Source: Paenibacillus hamazuiensis
GTDB taxonomy: Bacteria > Bacillota > Bacilli > Paenibacillales > NBRC-103111
Assembly: GCF_023276405.1 (NCBI RefSeq)
Contig: NZ_JALRMO010000001.1
Coordinates: 8,533,501-8,597,500 of the forward strand
Direction: 5' to 3'
DNA length: 64,000 nucleotides
The notes under the pieces were generated by a model. It worked only from the letters and a program-made list of their open reading frames with translations, ran no database searches and was not told the DNA's origin. A program made the translations under genes and the position numbers. Shown piece by piece: positions 44,214 through 54,224 of the stretch (within the stretch, counting starts at the first letter, position 1; each line of letters opens with the position of its first letter).

Positions 44214-44662
44214 AAGAAATCCTGCGCGAAATTGGAATGATTGCCCGGGCCTTGGATTCTATAAGCAATATAGAATTTAAAGAATATGACCTTACCAAAG
44301 GTCAGTATTTGTACCTTGTCCGAATATGTGAAAACCCGGGAATCATTCAGGAGAAGTTAGCTGAAATGATTAAAGTAGACCGAACAACCGCAGCCCGCGC
44401 AATAAAAAAACTTGAAATGAACGGCTTTATTGAAAAGAAAGATGACGAACATAACAAAAAAATAAATAAGCTCTTTCCAACAGAAAAAGGGAAACAGGTA
44501 TTTCCTTTCATAAAAAGAGAAAATGATCATTCGAATAAAGTCGCATTGGCGGGATTTTCCGAAGAAGAAGCAGAAACCATTTTTCAACTTTTGCAAAGAG
44601 TTAGAAAAAATATAGAAGTTGACTGGGAATTTGTAAAAAAGGGCAACAAGAGAAATTACTGA
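44210..44662 (+). CDS. MarR-family transcriptional regulator
   Basis: 150 residues, ATG behind AAGGTG. The winged helix is clear (IIQEKLAEMIKVDRTTAARA, then KLEMNGFIEKKDDEHNKK). It probably represses its own promoter through the dyad at 44133-44148 and controls the acetyltransferase 22 bases downstream. Effector unknown. The gene is markedly more AT-rich than the copper operon, hinting at a different origin. Confidence 0.9.
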   Translation: MKEILREIGMIARALDSISNIEFKEYDLTKGQYLYLVRICENPGIIQEKLAEMIKVDRTTAARAIKKLEMNGFIEKKDDEHNKKINKLFPTEKGKQVFPFIKRENDHSNKVALAGFSEEEAETIFQLLQRVRKNIEVDWEFVKKGNKRNY

Positions 44663-44672
44663 TTTGATATAA

Positions 44673-45218
<546 letters not shown>

Positions 45219-45221
45219 AAA

Positions 45222-45260
45222 GCTGGGAGATAGCCTGCGCTATGCGGTTTATCTCCCGGC
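45222..45260 (-). terminator. Intrinsic terminator for the minus-strand PucR gene
   Basis: GCTGGGAGATA pairs with TATCTCCCGGC. On the minus strand the stem is followed by TTTT. It lies between two convergent genes. Confidence 0.75.
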
Positions 45261-45271
45261 AGCCTGCCCAT

Positions 45272-47350
45272 TCATATGAACGTATTTTTCAGATGGCAAG
45301 CAAGCTGGATCTTGAGCATATCTTCAGGATCGTCAAACCGCAGATTGAGCAGCTCCTCGATTTTTTTCAATCGCTGATACAAAGAATTGATATGAATATG
45401 AAGCTTCTTGGCCGATTCCACAGCAGATTTATTAGAAGAAATATACACCATCAACGTTTTTTCCAAATCTTTATTTTGAATTTTGTCCGAACGCAGCGGT
45501 GCCAGTATCTCCTCGATATATTTCTCTATTTCCTGAATCGGCTGATTCAGGAAGAAGCGGTTGAGGCTGATTTCCTCGTATCGCATCAGCCCGAATTTAT
45601 TTCGGTTTGTGGCAAAAGCGACGGTTTTGTTCGCTTCGCTATTGCTTTTTATAATGTCCTCCGGCTCTTTATAGGCCGTACCGATTCCTCCACGCAATAA
45701 ATGGTTATCGCCGCTCTCCCATTCTTTGATGACCGCCTTCATTTGGTGAATCGCTTTTTCAATTTCCGCGATATCATTTACCGAAATGAGCAATGTCACT
45801 TTGTTATGATCTCCAAAAACCAACTTGCTGATGTTCGCAAGCTCTTTATCGAACTTGGCTATGAGGCGCTGTATCTTTGCTTCCACTTCGTACGGCTCGA
45901 ACAATCCGGGAATTTCACATAAAACAACGAAAGTATATGAATAGAACGTGAAATGAAATTGCCGTCCTTTCGAGATGATCTGCTCCCGATCCTGCATGTC
46001 CAGTATTTGTTGAAAGTACTCTTTTGTCTTTTTATAATACAGTTCGGTGATCGAGAACTTTTTAATAATTTCAAGCGTAAGCACCGAACCGCTTTGCTCT
46101 ACGGTGATGGTGTCCATCGGCGTCAGCGGGTGAGACGCCGTTACAATAATGCAGCCGAGCAATACGGTTCCGATCGTAATGGGATAGACGAAGTAGTCCT
46201 GGTTAAACCATGAAACGGACATTGGCGCTTTCTGCCGATTTTCGAACATTTCGGAAATCGCGGCAAAGCTGATCTTATTTTTGCTTTGCGGACCTGTATA
46301 AATTTCGTTATCGAGACAATCCACATATGAGACAGGCATTCCGAGAATACGGTTAATTTCATTGACCAAGTTTTTAATGCCCTTGTTTTTCAAGGAAAGC
46401 TGGGTTAACGTATCATGAACATGAATCCTTTTTTGCAAAAGCCGGTTGTTTTCTTCCAGTTTCGTGCTTAGCTCGGTAACCTGTTTCAGCCTCAAGCTCG
46501 TTTCCTCATAAAGCTTCGCATTATGAATGGCGATGGCGACTTGCGAAGCGAAGCCCTGCAGCAGCTGCAAATCCCGGTTGGTGAAATTTCTCTTCTTGGA
46601 AAATTGAAGGATGGTCAGCGTTCCGATCCGGGTTTCGCCTAATGAGACAGGAACGCTCATCAACGCGTTGGCTTTCTTTTCATTTTTCACATAATCGATG
46701 TTTTCTTCCGAGATGTTCGTGTAATCGCGCAGCATCTCTTGCTTGGATTGATAGATTCTCGGAATGCCGTCGGCAAACACTTTGCCCGAAATAGCTTCTC
46801 CTTTTTTTGTTTTATATCGGGCAAAAGAATCGTCAAAGCCAATCAGAGCAAGTGGAACGAGCAGCGAGGACTGACGGTCGAACAAGCGGAAAATCCCGGC
46901 GTCTCCAGCCGAAATGACCGTTATTGCGCTTCGGATAATGGTTTGAAGCAATTCATTCAAATCAAGCGTGGAGGTCAGCATACGGATGCCTTCGATCATT
47001 TTTTCCAATTCCATGTCCCTGGATTTATTCAATTCCTGATGGCAAAGATCGGAACATAGAAGATATACATAGTCCAGCTCGTATTCCGTGAAGGCAGCGG
47101 CCGCATCTCCAAGGCAAATGACTAATTGAAACTGGTTTTCCAAGGTAATGTTCATATAAGAGTTGCCGTTTCGGCAAAAAAAAGAATAATGCGAAGCGGG
47201 ATCTGAAAGTGACGGCAAAAGCGGAAGACTTTCCTCGTTCCCTACGGTTAAAACGGGCTCCAATGCGTTGTGCTGGCCGAACCATATGCGAAAGGAGAAA
47301 CAGCCAAGTTTTTTTGAAATATATGTCTGCAGTGATGTAAGGTTTAACAA
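45272..47350 (-). CDS. GAF-domain regulator with PucR-type DNA-binding C-terminus
   Basis: 692 residues on the minus strand, TTG start behind GAGGTGAG. A GAF domain is centred at about 150-275 (SAITVISAGDAGIFRLFDRQ, then FASQVAIAIHNAKLYEE). It is followed by a coiled linker, a GGDEF-like degenerate region and a C-terminal PucR helix-turn-helix (SAVESAKKLHIHINSLYQRL). PucR/CdaR proteins activate catabolic operons in response to small metabolites. It is divergent from the MFS-aspA-amidohydrolase operon, its likely target. The ligand is probably the compound those genes break down. Confidence 0.88.
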   Translation of the reverse strand: MLNLTSLQTYISKKLGCFSFRIWFGQHNALEPVLTVGNEESLPLLPSLSDPASHYSFFCRNGNSYMNITLENQFQLVICLGDAAAAFTEYELDYVYLLCSDLCHQELNKSRDMELEKMIEGIRMLTSTLDLNELLQTIIRSAITVISAGDAGIFRLFDRQSSLLVPLALIGFDDSFARYKTKKGEAISGKVFADGIPRIYQSKQEMLRDYTNISEENIDYVKNEKKANALMSVPVSLGETRIGTLTILQFSKKRNFTNRDLQLLQGFASQVAIAIHNAKLYEETSLRLKQVTELSTKLEENNRLLQKRIHVHDTLTQLSLKNKGIKNLVNEINRILGMPVSYVDCLDNEIYTGPQSKNKISFAAISEMFENRQKAPMSVSWFNQDYFVYPITIGTVLLGCIIVTASHPLTPMDTITVEQSGSVLTLEIIKKFSITELYYKKTKEYFQQILDMQDREQIISKGRQFHFTFYSYTFVVLCEIPGLFEPYEVEAKIQRLIAKFDKELANISKLVFGDHNKVTLLISVNDIAEIEKAIHQMKAVIKEWESGDNHLLRGGIGTAYKEPEDIIKSNSEANKTVAFATNRNKFGLMRYEEISLNRFFLNQPIQEIEKYIEEILAPLRSDKIQNKDLEKTLMVYISSNKSAVESAKKLHIHINSLYQRLKKIEELLNLRFDDPEDMLKIQLACHLKNTFI

Positions 47351-47650
47351 CGTATACTCACCTCTTGTTGTGTAAAAAACTACAATATAACAATGAAATT
47401 ATGTTAATGAACTACATAGCTTTTGCTAGAAAAAAGTATAAACTATTTTGTAAGCGTTGCACATTAAAAATTTTTGGAGACGATTTTGCAGCGTTATGTC
47501 ATGTTATTTAACAAAGAGAAGGAGTGGGGTTAAAGAAGGGTTGTTTGGCTGAAAAAAAAAGATCATTGCGGAAGCGAAAGCACAATGAAGCGGGCGTTTT
47601 TTTCAATGGACTTTTGAAGACTCTAAAAAAATTGCGGCGGAGTGATGAAT
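47351..47650. other. Divergent intergenic control region
   Basis: 300 AT-rich bases between the PucR-type regulator and the MFS operon. A pair GG-N10-GC at 47476-47489 resembles a sigma-54 promoter, but no sigma-54 activator gene is near. TGTAAGCGTTGCACA (about 47450) is only a poor cre match. No clear operator was found by eye. Confidence 0.4.
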
Positions 47651-48889
47651 ATGAAGCGAGCCCTGGCAAGCAAAAGAAATTATGCAGTTCTTTTGGTTTT
47701 ATTTCTGGCTTGGATCGTAGGTTATTTTGACAAAGTTTCGATAAACGTTGCCATCATTCCGATAACGAAGGAGCTTAATTTGACGCCGGACAAAGCGGGT
47801 CTCATCTTAAGCAGCTTTTTCCTCAGCTACGCCGTTATGCAGCTGGTGGGAGGGTATTTGGCCGATAAATTCGGGTCCAAAAAAGTATTGACGGGCGCCA
47901 TTTTTACATGGTCGATTTTTACCGGAATAACCGGGTGGGCGAACTCGTTTTTCGGTATGATCGCTTCCCGGTTTATGGTGGGTGCCGGAGAAGGCTCTTT
48001 TCCGACGGCGAGCTCCGTAACCATTGCCAATACGTTTCCTAAGGAACAGCGGGCCCGGGCCAAGTCGGTCGTGCAATCGGGAAGCTCCGTGGGGATTGCC
48101 ATCGGCTCGATCGTCATCGCTTCGCTAACGGCGTCTTTTGGCTGGAGGATCATGTTTTATTCGCTAGCGGTGCTGGGTGTTCTCCTTGCGATTTTGGTCT
48201 GGTTCGTGCTCGGGGCGTCCGATCAAAAGCAGGAGGGCGAGAACGAACGGAGGGCAAACAAAGTCCCGGTCAACATGCTGCTCAAAACACCCCTGGTGTG
48301 GAAATTGCTCGTTGTGTATTTTTTCGCCAATTTCGTTTTCTGGGGGCTGCAAAGCTGGCTGCCATCTTATTGGGTGAAGGTTAAGGGCATGAGCATGGTC
48401 TCGATGGGCGCTTATTCATCCATTCCGGCTATTCTGGGTTTTATTTCGTTCCTTGTAAGCGGCTGGGTATTGGATAAATATATGCTGGGCAAAGAGAAAT
48501 ATATTATTATCGGCGGTGCGTTTTTATCCGCGATATTTATCTACCTCATGTTTAATGCGACCTCGATACCCTTGGCGTTTACGTATTTGACTTTATCGAA
48601 TGTATTTTTGAATCCGATCAGCATTACCGTATTTATTATGCCGCTCAAGCATATGGCGAAGGAATCGGTAGGCACGGCAACAGGCATTATTAATGCCGGG
48701 GCGCAAGTGGGCTCTATTTTGTCACCGACCGTCATGGGTTATTTGATCAGCTCATCGGGCAACAACTACAATGCAGCTTTCATGTTCCTGGTCTTTTCCT
48801 GCATTGTGATGCTGATTGCAGGTCTGACGATTAACACGAAGAAAAGCGCCAATGAGATGGGCCCGGATAGCCCGGCAATAGCCGACTAA
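47651..48889 (+). CDS. MFS transporter, anion:cation symporter type
   Basis: 412 residues from the ATG at 47651, after GCGGAGTG; GTG 47642 overlaps that site. Twelve helices are predicted. Motifs GYFDKVSINVAIIPI in helix 1, GGYLADKFGSKKVL between helices 2 and 3, and FMVGAGEGSFPTA resemble the family that imports organic and sugar acids. It probably imports the acidic substrate used by the lyase and amidohydrolase encoded next. Confidence 0.9.
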   Translation: MKRALASKRNYAVLLVLFLAWIVGYFDKVSINVAIIPITKELNLTPDKAGLILSSFFLSYAVMQLVGGYLADKFGSKKVLTGAIFTWSIFTGITGWANSFFGMIASRFMVGAGEGSFPTASSVTIANTFPKEQRARAKSVVQSGSSVGIAIGSIVIASLTASFGWRIMFYSLAVLGVLLAILVWFVLGASDQKQEGENERRANKVPVNMLLKTPLVWKLLVVYFFANFVFWGLQSWLPSYWVKVKGMSMVSMGAYSSIPAILGFISFLVSGWVLDKYMLGKEKYIIIGGAFLSAIFIYLMFNATSIPLAFTYLTLSNVFLNPISITVFIMPLKHMAKESVGTATGIINAGAQVGSILSPTVMGYLISSSGNNYNAAFMFLVFSCIVMLIAGLTINTKKSANEMGPDSPAIAD

Positions 48890-48922
48890 CCAAGGGCTGC
48901 GAACGTAGAGGAGAGTGCGGGT

Positions 48923-50347
48923 ATGCTGCGCGAATCGATGAGGCTGGAGAAGGATTTTCTTGGTGAGAAGGAGGTGCCTGCGGATGCTTACTATGGGATA
49001 CAGACGGTAAGGGCTGTGGAAAATTTCCCGATTACAGGGTATACGATTCATAAAGAATTGATCATTGCAATGGCTATGGTCAAAAAAGCGGCCGCCACGG
49101 CCAATATGGAGATTAAGCAGCTGACTCCGCGGATTGGCCAAGCCGTTGTGCAGGCGGCCGAAGAAATTATATCCGGCAAATGGCACGATCAATTTATTGT
49201 AGATCCCATTCAGGGCGGCGCCGGCACTTCCATTAATATGAATGCGAACGAGGTTATCGCCAATCGCGCGATCGAGCTGATCGGTGGTACGAAGGGAGAT
49301 TATGGCGCGATTAGTCCGAATACGCATGTGAACATGTCCCAATCGACCAACGATACCTTCCCGACGGCGCTCCATATTGCCGTTTTGTCCTTGCTCGAGA
49401 AGCTTCTCGCGACGATGAAGGAGTTGCACGAAGCCTTCCGGCGAAAGGCCAAGCAATTTGATCACGTAATCAAAATGGGCCGAACCCACCTGCAGGATGC
49501 CGTTCCGATCCGGCTTGGCCAGGAATTCGAAGCTTACAGCCGGGTGCTGGAGAGAGACATCGTTCGAATTCAGCGCACCCGGGAGCATTTGCATGAGGTC
49601 AATTTGGGAGCTACGGCGGTAGGCACCGGGCTGAATGCGGACCCCCGGTACATTCGAAGAGCTGTCGAGGTTTTGGCCGACATAAGCGGTTTTCCGCTTA
49701 AAAATGCCGGGCATCTTCCGGACGCAACGCAAAATACGGACGTCTATACGGAAGTATCCGCCGCCCTTAAGGTTTGCATGATCAACATGTCCAAGGTGGC
49801 CGGCGATTTGCGGTTGATGGCGTCCGGGCCGCGGGCAGGCTTGGGCGAAATCAGCCTTCCGGCCCGCCAGCCCGGTTCCTCCATTATGCCCGGCAAAGTA
49901 AACCCGGTAATGTGCGAAGTCGTCAATCAGGTTGCATTTCAAGTGATCGGCAACGATCATACGATTTGCCTGGCTTCGGAGGCGGGGCAGTTGGAACTGA
50001 ATGTAATGGAGCCGGTGCTCATGTTCAATCTTCTTCAATCGTTAAGTATGATGAATCAGGTGTTTCGCGTTTTCCGTACGCATTGCTTGGAAGGCATTGA
50101 AGCCAACGAGCAGCGATGTAAGGAGTATGTAGATAAAAGCGTAGGCATTATGACAGCCTTAAATCCTCATCTTGGTTATGAAGCGTCGGCACGAATCGCA
50201 CGCGAAGCCATATTGACCGGGAAGTCTGTCCGCGAGCTCGTCTTGCTGCATAATGTGCTGACCGAAGATGAGCTTGAACTCATTCTGGATCCTTACCAAA
50301 TGACCGAACCCGGCATAGCGGGGAAAACTTTATTGGAAGCGAAGTGA
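48923..50347 (+). CDS. aspA: Aspartate ammonia-lyase or close relative
   Basis: 474 residues, ATG start. All fumarase/aspartase landmarks are present: HVNMSQSTNDTFPTALHIAV, GRTHLQDAVPIRLGQEF and the flexible-loop signature GSSIMPGKVNPVMCE. Length matches aspartase. The reaction would be aspartate to fumarate plus ammonia. Because the operon also encodes an importer and an M20 amidohydrolase, a relative acting on N-substituted or methylated aspartate is also possible. The stop overlaps the GTG of the next gene. Confidence 0.88.
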   Translation: MLRESMRLEKDFLGEKEVPADAYYGIQTVRAVENFPITGYTIHKELIIAMAMVKKAAATANMEIKQLTPRIGQAVVQAAEEIISGKWHDQFIVDPIQGGAGTSINMNANEVIANRAIELIGGTKGDYGAISPNTHVNMSQSTNDTFPTALHIAVLSLLEKLLATMKELHEAFRRKAKQFDHVIKMGRTHLQDAVPIRLGQEFEAYSRVLERDIVRIQRTREHLHEVNLGATAVGTGLNADPRYIRRAVEVLADISGFPLKNAGHLPDATQNTDVYTEVSAALKVCMINMSKVAGDLRLMASGPRAGLGEISLPARQPGSSIMPGKVNPVMCEVVNQVAFQVIGNDHTICLASEAGQLELNVMEPVLMFNLLQSLSMMNQVFRVFRTHCLEGIEANEQRCKEYVDKSVGIMTALNPHLGYEASARIAREAILTGKSVRELVLLHNVLTEDELELILDPYQMTEPGIAGKTLLEAK

Positions 50348-51753
50348 ACCTTATGAATCATCAAACATTCATTGCAGATATGATCGAACGGAAGAGACAG
50401 AAGCTGATTGAGGTGAGCGACACCATCTGGGGATTTTGCGAAACCCGTTACGAAGAATTTCAATCCGCCGAGCTTATCGCCAAGACGCTTGAGGGAGAGG
50501 GATTTCGTGTCGATCGTCGCGCCGGAGGGGTTGAAACGGCTCTTGTAGGGAGTTATGGGAGCGGAAAGCCGGTCGTTGCGATATTGGGAGAGTTTGATGC
50601 CTTGTCCGGTTTGAGCCAGCAGAGCAACCTAACGTTCAAAAAGCCCATTCTGGAAGGAGGCAACGGACACGGATGCGGCCATAATCTGCTGGGGACGGGG
50701 GCGCTTGCCGCGGCGATTGCGATTCGCCATTATATGGAGCATCATGGGCTTGAAGGAACGGTGCGCTATTACGGTTGTCCGGCGGAAGAAGGCGGCGGCG
50801 GGAAGGCATACATGGCCCGGGCCGGTCTATTCGACGATGTTGACGTTGCGTTCACATGGCATCCTTGGGATGAGAATCTGGCCTACAACGCGAGAATGCT
50901 GGCCACTTGCCAGGTTTATTTCAAATTTATCGGGATCAGTGCTCATGCCGCGGCAAGTCCCGAATTGGGCCGCAGCGCGCTGGACGCCGTAGAGCTGATG
51001 AACGTGGGGGCCAACTTCTTGCGGGAGCATATCATTCAGGATGCAAGACTCCATTATGCCATTACGAATGCGGGCGGATTCGCACCGAACGTCGTTCAGG
51101 CGGAGGCGGAAGTATTGTATAAGATTCGCGCTCCCAGGATGGATCAGGTGCGGGAGATTTTGGATAGAGTCTACGATGTTGCCCGAGGAGCCGCCTTGAT
51201 GACAGGGACAAAACTGGAGACGCAATTCGATGCGGCTTCGGCGGACTTGATTCCGAATATTACGTTAGGGGCGATGATGCACAAGCAGTTTGTGCAAATC
51301 GGCGGCGAATCTTACACGGAAGAGGAATTAAACTTTGCCAAAGAGATTCAGGCCAGCTTCTCGGAAGCGGAAATGAAAGCCGTTCATAAAAGTAACGGAA
51401 AAGTACTGTCCGAGCAGGTAAATCCGTACTCTCCGGAGCCGGGCTTCCTTGCCGGATCGACGGATGTCGGCGATGTAAGTTGGATCGTTCCGACAGGACA
51501 GGTTTATGTGACGACTTGCGCTTACGGCACCCCTCCGCATAGCTGGCAAATGGTTACGCAGGGGAAATCGTCCATTGCCCACAAAGGGATGCTGCTTGCC
51601 GGTAAAGTTTTGGCGTCCTCGGCGATAGAGGCCATGTTGAATCCTTCGATCATAGAGCAAGCGAAAGCGGAACATAAGGAACGGCTAGGCGGGGAAGCGT
51701 ATCAGTCCATGATTCCTCCGGAAGCGATGCCGGCCCCTATCCGGCGAACGTAG
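50344..51753 (+). CDS. M20-family amidohydrolase, AbgB-like
   Basis: 469 residues. GTG at 50344 overlaps the aspA stop; ATG 50353 is an alternative. Two-metal ligands are in place: H109, C111 and H113 in GNGHGCGHN, E148/E149 in CPAEEGG, a later His in FTWHPWDE, and GISAHAA in the lid domain. The relatives AbgB and AmhX cleave amide bonds of aminobenzoyl-glutamate or similar acyl amino acids. Here it could release an amino acid, perhaps aspartate, that the adjacent lyase then deaminates. A decayed paralog lies at 35772. Confidence 0.88.
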   Translation: MNLMNHQTFIADMIERKRQKLIEVSDTIWGFCETRYEEFQSAELIAKTLEGEGFRVDRRAGGVETALVGSYGSGKPVVAILGEFDALSGLSQQSNLTFKKPILEGGNGHGCGHNLLGTGALAAAIAIRHYMEHHGLEGTVRYYGCPAEEGGGGKAYMARAGLFDDVDVAFTWHPWDENLAYNARMLATCQVYFKFIGISAHAAASPELGRSALDAVELMNVGANFLREHIIQDARLHYAITNAGGFAPNVVQAEAEVLYKIRAPRMDQVREILDRVYDVARGAALMTGTKLETQFDAASADLIPNITLGAMMHKQFVQIGGESYTEEELNFAKEIQASFSEAEMKAVHKSNGKVLSEQVNPYSPEPGFLAGSTDVGDVSWIVPTGQVYVTTCAYGTPPHSWQMVTQGKSSIAHKGMLLAGKVLASSAIEAMLNPSIIEQAKAEHKERLGGEAYQSMIPPEAMPAPIRRT

Positions 51754-51805
51754 AAATCCGGTACCGGATTTCCAGCGGTTGTTACAACCAAGAGGAGATA
51801 CTTAC

Positions 51806-52723
51806 ATGGTGAAGCTTTCAACCTTCCAAAAAACGATGCTCGTTATCGCGCTCGTTTTATTGTGGGGTTTATCATTTCCAATTAATAAAATGACCTTGAG
51901 CCATACTCCGCCAATGCTGTTTGCAGGGATGCGTACATTGGCGGGCGGTCTTCTGCTCGTATTATTCATGCTGGGGAAACGGCAGCAACTGCAATGGAAA
52001 CGGAACTGGAAAATCTATACGATTTCCGCGCTGCTTAACGTGGTATTATTTTTCGGGCTGCAGACCTTGGGGTTGAAATTTATGCCCTCAGGGTTATTTT
52101 CCGTGCTCGTCTATTTGCAGCCTGTTCTTATCTCCCTATTCGCTTGGATTTGGCTTGGCGAACGCATGTCATCGTATAAAGTGATCGGCCTCCTCTTCGG
52201 ATTTTTCGGCGTAGCCGTTGTTAGCGTGAAAGGGGCGTCCGGTCCGGTTTCCGGTATTGGAATTGTCATTGGGTTATGTACGTCCGTCAGTTGGGCGCTC
52301 GGAACCGTGTTCGCCAAAAAAGTCAGCTCTCATGTTAATTTCATGTGGCTTGCCGCATTGCAGTGCATGATTGGCGGGACCGTTTTAACCGCCGCAGGCT
52401 CCTTATGGGAGCAATGGAGCGCTATTGACTGGAATGCAGCCTATCTGGAGGGGATGTTGTTCAGCAGTGTTCTGGGGGTATCCGGTTCATGGTTTCTGTA
52501 TTTTACGCTTGTGAATTCCGGAGAAGCCAGCGTCGTGACGTCTTATACATTCCTTGTGCCGCTTGTCTCCGTTTTGACCGGCATTTTGTTTTTGAATGAA
52601 TCGTTTACTTTCTATTTACTGCTGGGGTTATTTTTTATCGTGGTTAGTATTATTATGGTCAACCGCAAACCTCGCAAACCTGGATCAACTACCACACGGC
52701 CTTTCAAGACAAAAGGGGGGTAA
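51806..52723 (+). CDS. DMT-superfamily (EamA) transporter
   Basis: 305 residues from the ATG at 51806, behind AGAGGAG. Ten helices in two EamA repeats (LVLLWGLSFPINKM at the start). It follows the amidohydrolase by 52 bases and may export a product of the pathway, such as an aromatic amine or surplus amino acid. The tail is basic and proline-rich. Cargo unknown. Confidence 0.87.
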   Translation: MVKLSTFQKTMLVIALVLLWGLSFPINKMTLSHTPPMLFAGMRTLAGGLLLVLFMLGKRQQLQWKRNWKIYTISALLNVVLFFGLQTLGLKFMPSGLFSVLVYLQPVLISLFAWIWLGERMSSYKVIGLLFGFFGVAVVSVKGASGPVSGIGIVIGLCTSVSWALGTVFAKKVSSHVNFMWLAALQCMIGGTVLTAAGSLWEQWSAIDWNAAYLEGMLFSSVLGVSGSWFLYFTLVNSGEASVVTSYTFLVPLVSVLTGILFLNESFTFYLLLGLFFIVVSIIMVNRKPRKPGSTTTRPFKTKGG

Positions 52724-52726
52724 CAT

Positions 52727-52849
52727 ATGGCTTATAACAACTTGGTCGTCTGAAGGCTGAATCATTAGCTTTATTATGGTAAAATACAACATATTAGTTA
52801 GAGGGAAGGAGGTTAACAATTGATGAAGACCTTGTTGGATAAATTATAA
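52727..52849 (+). other. Two eight-residue ORFs with strong ribosome binding sites
   Basis: ATG at 52727 after AAAGGGGGG encodes MAYNNLVV. ATG at 52823 after AAGGAGG encodes MKTLLDKL. The second lies about 100 bases before the adenylyltransferase gene and could be a leader peptide; the first may be a gene remnant. A TAAAAT -10-like element (about 52779-52784) lies between them. Confidence 0.35.
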
Positions 52850-52944
52850 CGATTATTCAGAAGAGAGTTTTGTTGTATTCGAAATCGCGGACCACCTTCC
52901 TTTATTAGTATCAGGAAATAAAAATATTGGAGGTTGGAACCAAG

Positions 52945-53814
52945 ATGAGAAGCGAACAAGAAATGATGGATTTGATCTTGGACTATGCAAGAAATGACGA
53001 GCGGGTCCGGGCAGTTGGAATGAACGGATCCCGAACGAATCCGAACGTTCCGAAAGATATGTTTCAGGATTATGATATTGTGTTTATCGTCACGGATATG
53101 AATTCTTTTATCGCGGACAAAAATTGGGTGGACTGCTTCGGAAGCCGGATCATCATGCAAACGCCGGAAGACATGGATTTGTTCCCGCCCGAGTCGGATG
53201 GCAGATTCTCTTATCTGATGTTGTTTTCCGATGGCAACCGTATAGATCTTACCCTTTGTCCGATCGCGAAAAAAGAGAACTGGAATGGCGGCGACAAACT
53301 TTCTATTGTGCTGATGGATAAAGATCAAATTCTGCCGAATCTCCCGGCGCCAACCGATCAAGATTATTGGGTGAAACGTCCGTCATCCGCTTTTTTTGCG
53401 GATTGCTGCAACGAGTTTTGGTGGGTTTCAACCTATGTGGCCAAAGGCTTGTGGAGACAAGAAATTACTTACGCGATGGACCACTTGAATATGGTTGTAA
53501 GACCGATGCTGATCAAAATGCTCGAGTGGAAGGTTGGCATTGACACTAATTTCTCGCTGAGCACCGGGAAAAATGGAAAATATTTAGAAAAGCACCTGCC
53601 AAAGCAAACCTGGCTGGCATTGCTGTCGACCTATCCGGAGGGGACATATGAAGGTGTGTGGAATGCCTTGTTTGTCGCAATGGATTTATTTCGCAGCACG
53701 GCGAAAGAGGTTGCGGAACTATTGAATTTCGAGTATCCGCTCGATGATGACAGAAAGGTCACGGCATACTTGATCCAGGTGCAGCAATTGGAGTCGGGAG
53801 CAAACTCAATGTAA
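52945..53814 (+). CDS. aadK: Aminoglycoside 6-adenylyltransferase, AadK-like
   Basis: 289 residues from the ATG at 52945, after GGAGG. The nucleotidyltransferase motif is complete: Gly-Ser in MNGSRTNPN and Asp-x-Asp in FQDYDIVFIV. LFSDGNRIDLTLCPI supplies the third acidic position. The length and overall sequence match Bacillus subtilis AadK, which transfers AMP to the 6-hydroxyl of streptomycin. Many soil Firmicutes carry it on the chromosome without it being mobile. No mobile-element signs are seen beside it. Confidence 0.88.
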   Translation: MRSEQEMMDLILDYARNDERVRAVGMNGSRTNPNVPKDMFQDYDIVFIVTDMNSFIADKNWVDCFGSRIIMQTPEDMDLFPPESDGRFSYLMLFSDGNRIDLTLCPIAKKENWNGGDKLSIVLMDKDQILPNLPAPTDQDYWVKRPSSAFFADCCNEFWWVSTYVAKGLWRQEITYAMDHLNMVVRPMLIKMLEWKVGIDTNFSLSTGKNGKYLEKHLPKQTWLALLSTYPEGTYEGVWNALFVAMDLFRSTAKEVAELLNFEYPLDDDRKVTAYLIQVQQLESGANSM

Positions 53815-53837
53815 TCATTTATATCGTGAAATAAGCC

Positions 53838-53875
53838 AAAACCAGTCAAGCATATATTTGTTTGGCTGGTTTTTG
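53838..53875 (+). terminator. Intrinsic terminator after aadK
   Basis: AAAACCAGTCAA pairs with TTGGCTGGTTTT (one G-T pair), followed by TTG. The next 180 bases before the direct repeats show no gene. Confidence 0.85.
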
Positions 53876-54052
53876 TATGGAAGTGCAATTCCTTAAACCC
53901 CGCAACGAACGGGATGTGTGCTTCCGAAAGCTTTTCTGAATTTTTGAAAAATAGACAATAATGTTAACCTGCAGCTCCATTACGGTTGAGTCGGATGTAA
54001 GCATCGTGCTCGCCAGTAAAACTACTCGTTACAACGCATCGTTTCAATAAAA

Positions 54053-54091
54053 AGTCGTAAAACGCACAAACGAAAGTCGTAAAATGCACAA
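54053..54091 (+). promoter_or_regulatory. Direct repeat pair I upstream of the second sensor kinase operon
   Basis: AGTCGTAAAACGCACAA (54053-54069) and AGTCGTAAAATGCACAA (54075-54091) differ at one base and start exactly 22 bases apart, two helical turns. This is the form of AraC-family sites. TAAAC follows at 54104. Confidence 0.75.
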
Positions 54092-54224
54092 TCAAATGAC
54101 GTGTAAACAATGATAACATACTACAAAATTTGATGTGGTTTATGTTATCATCATGTTAAGAATAATAGGGACTGCCCAAGTACGCTCACGGCAGTTCTTT
54201 TCTTTTATCCAAGGGGGACAGACG

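Noticed and set aside
45953-46213. Open frames on the plus strand opposite the PucR-type regulator
   Set aside because: Composition is typical of antisense shadows; no ribosome binding site or domain.
47450-47464. TGTAAGCGTTGCACA as a cre site
   Set aside because: Left half matches but the right half departs at several conserved positions.
47476-47489. GG-N10-GC resembling a sigma-54 promoter
   Set aside because: Spacing fits, but the flanking bases are poor and no sigma-54 activator with an AAA domain is present; the neighbouring regulator is PucR type.
48752-50038. 428-codon open frame on the minus strand opposite the aspartase gene
   Set aside because: It mirrors the codon pattern of the real gene, lacks a ribosome binding site and shows no recognisable family.
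54053-54091. Short repeats that could be read as a mini CRISPR
   Set aside because: Only two units, 22 bases apart with a 5-base gap, no cas genes, and the same motif occurs at two other promoters.
54135-54224. Longer N-terminus for the second sensor kinase
   Set aside because: It lacks a ribosome binding site and spans a hairpin; ATG 54225 follows AAGGGGG.
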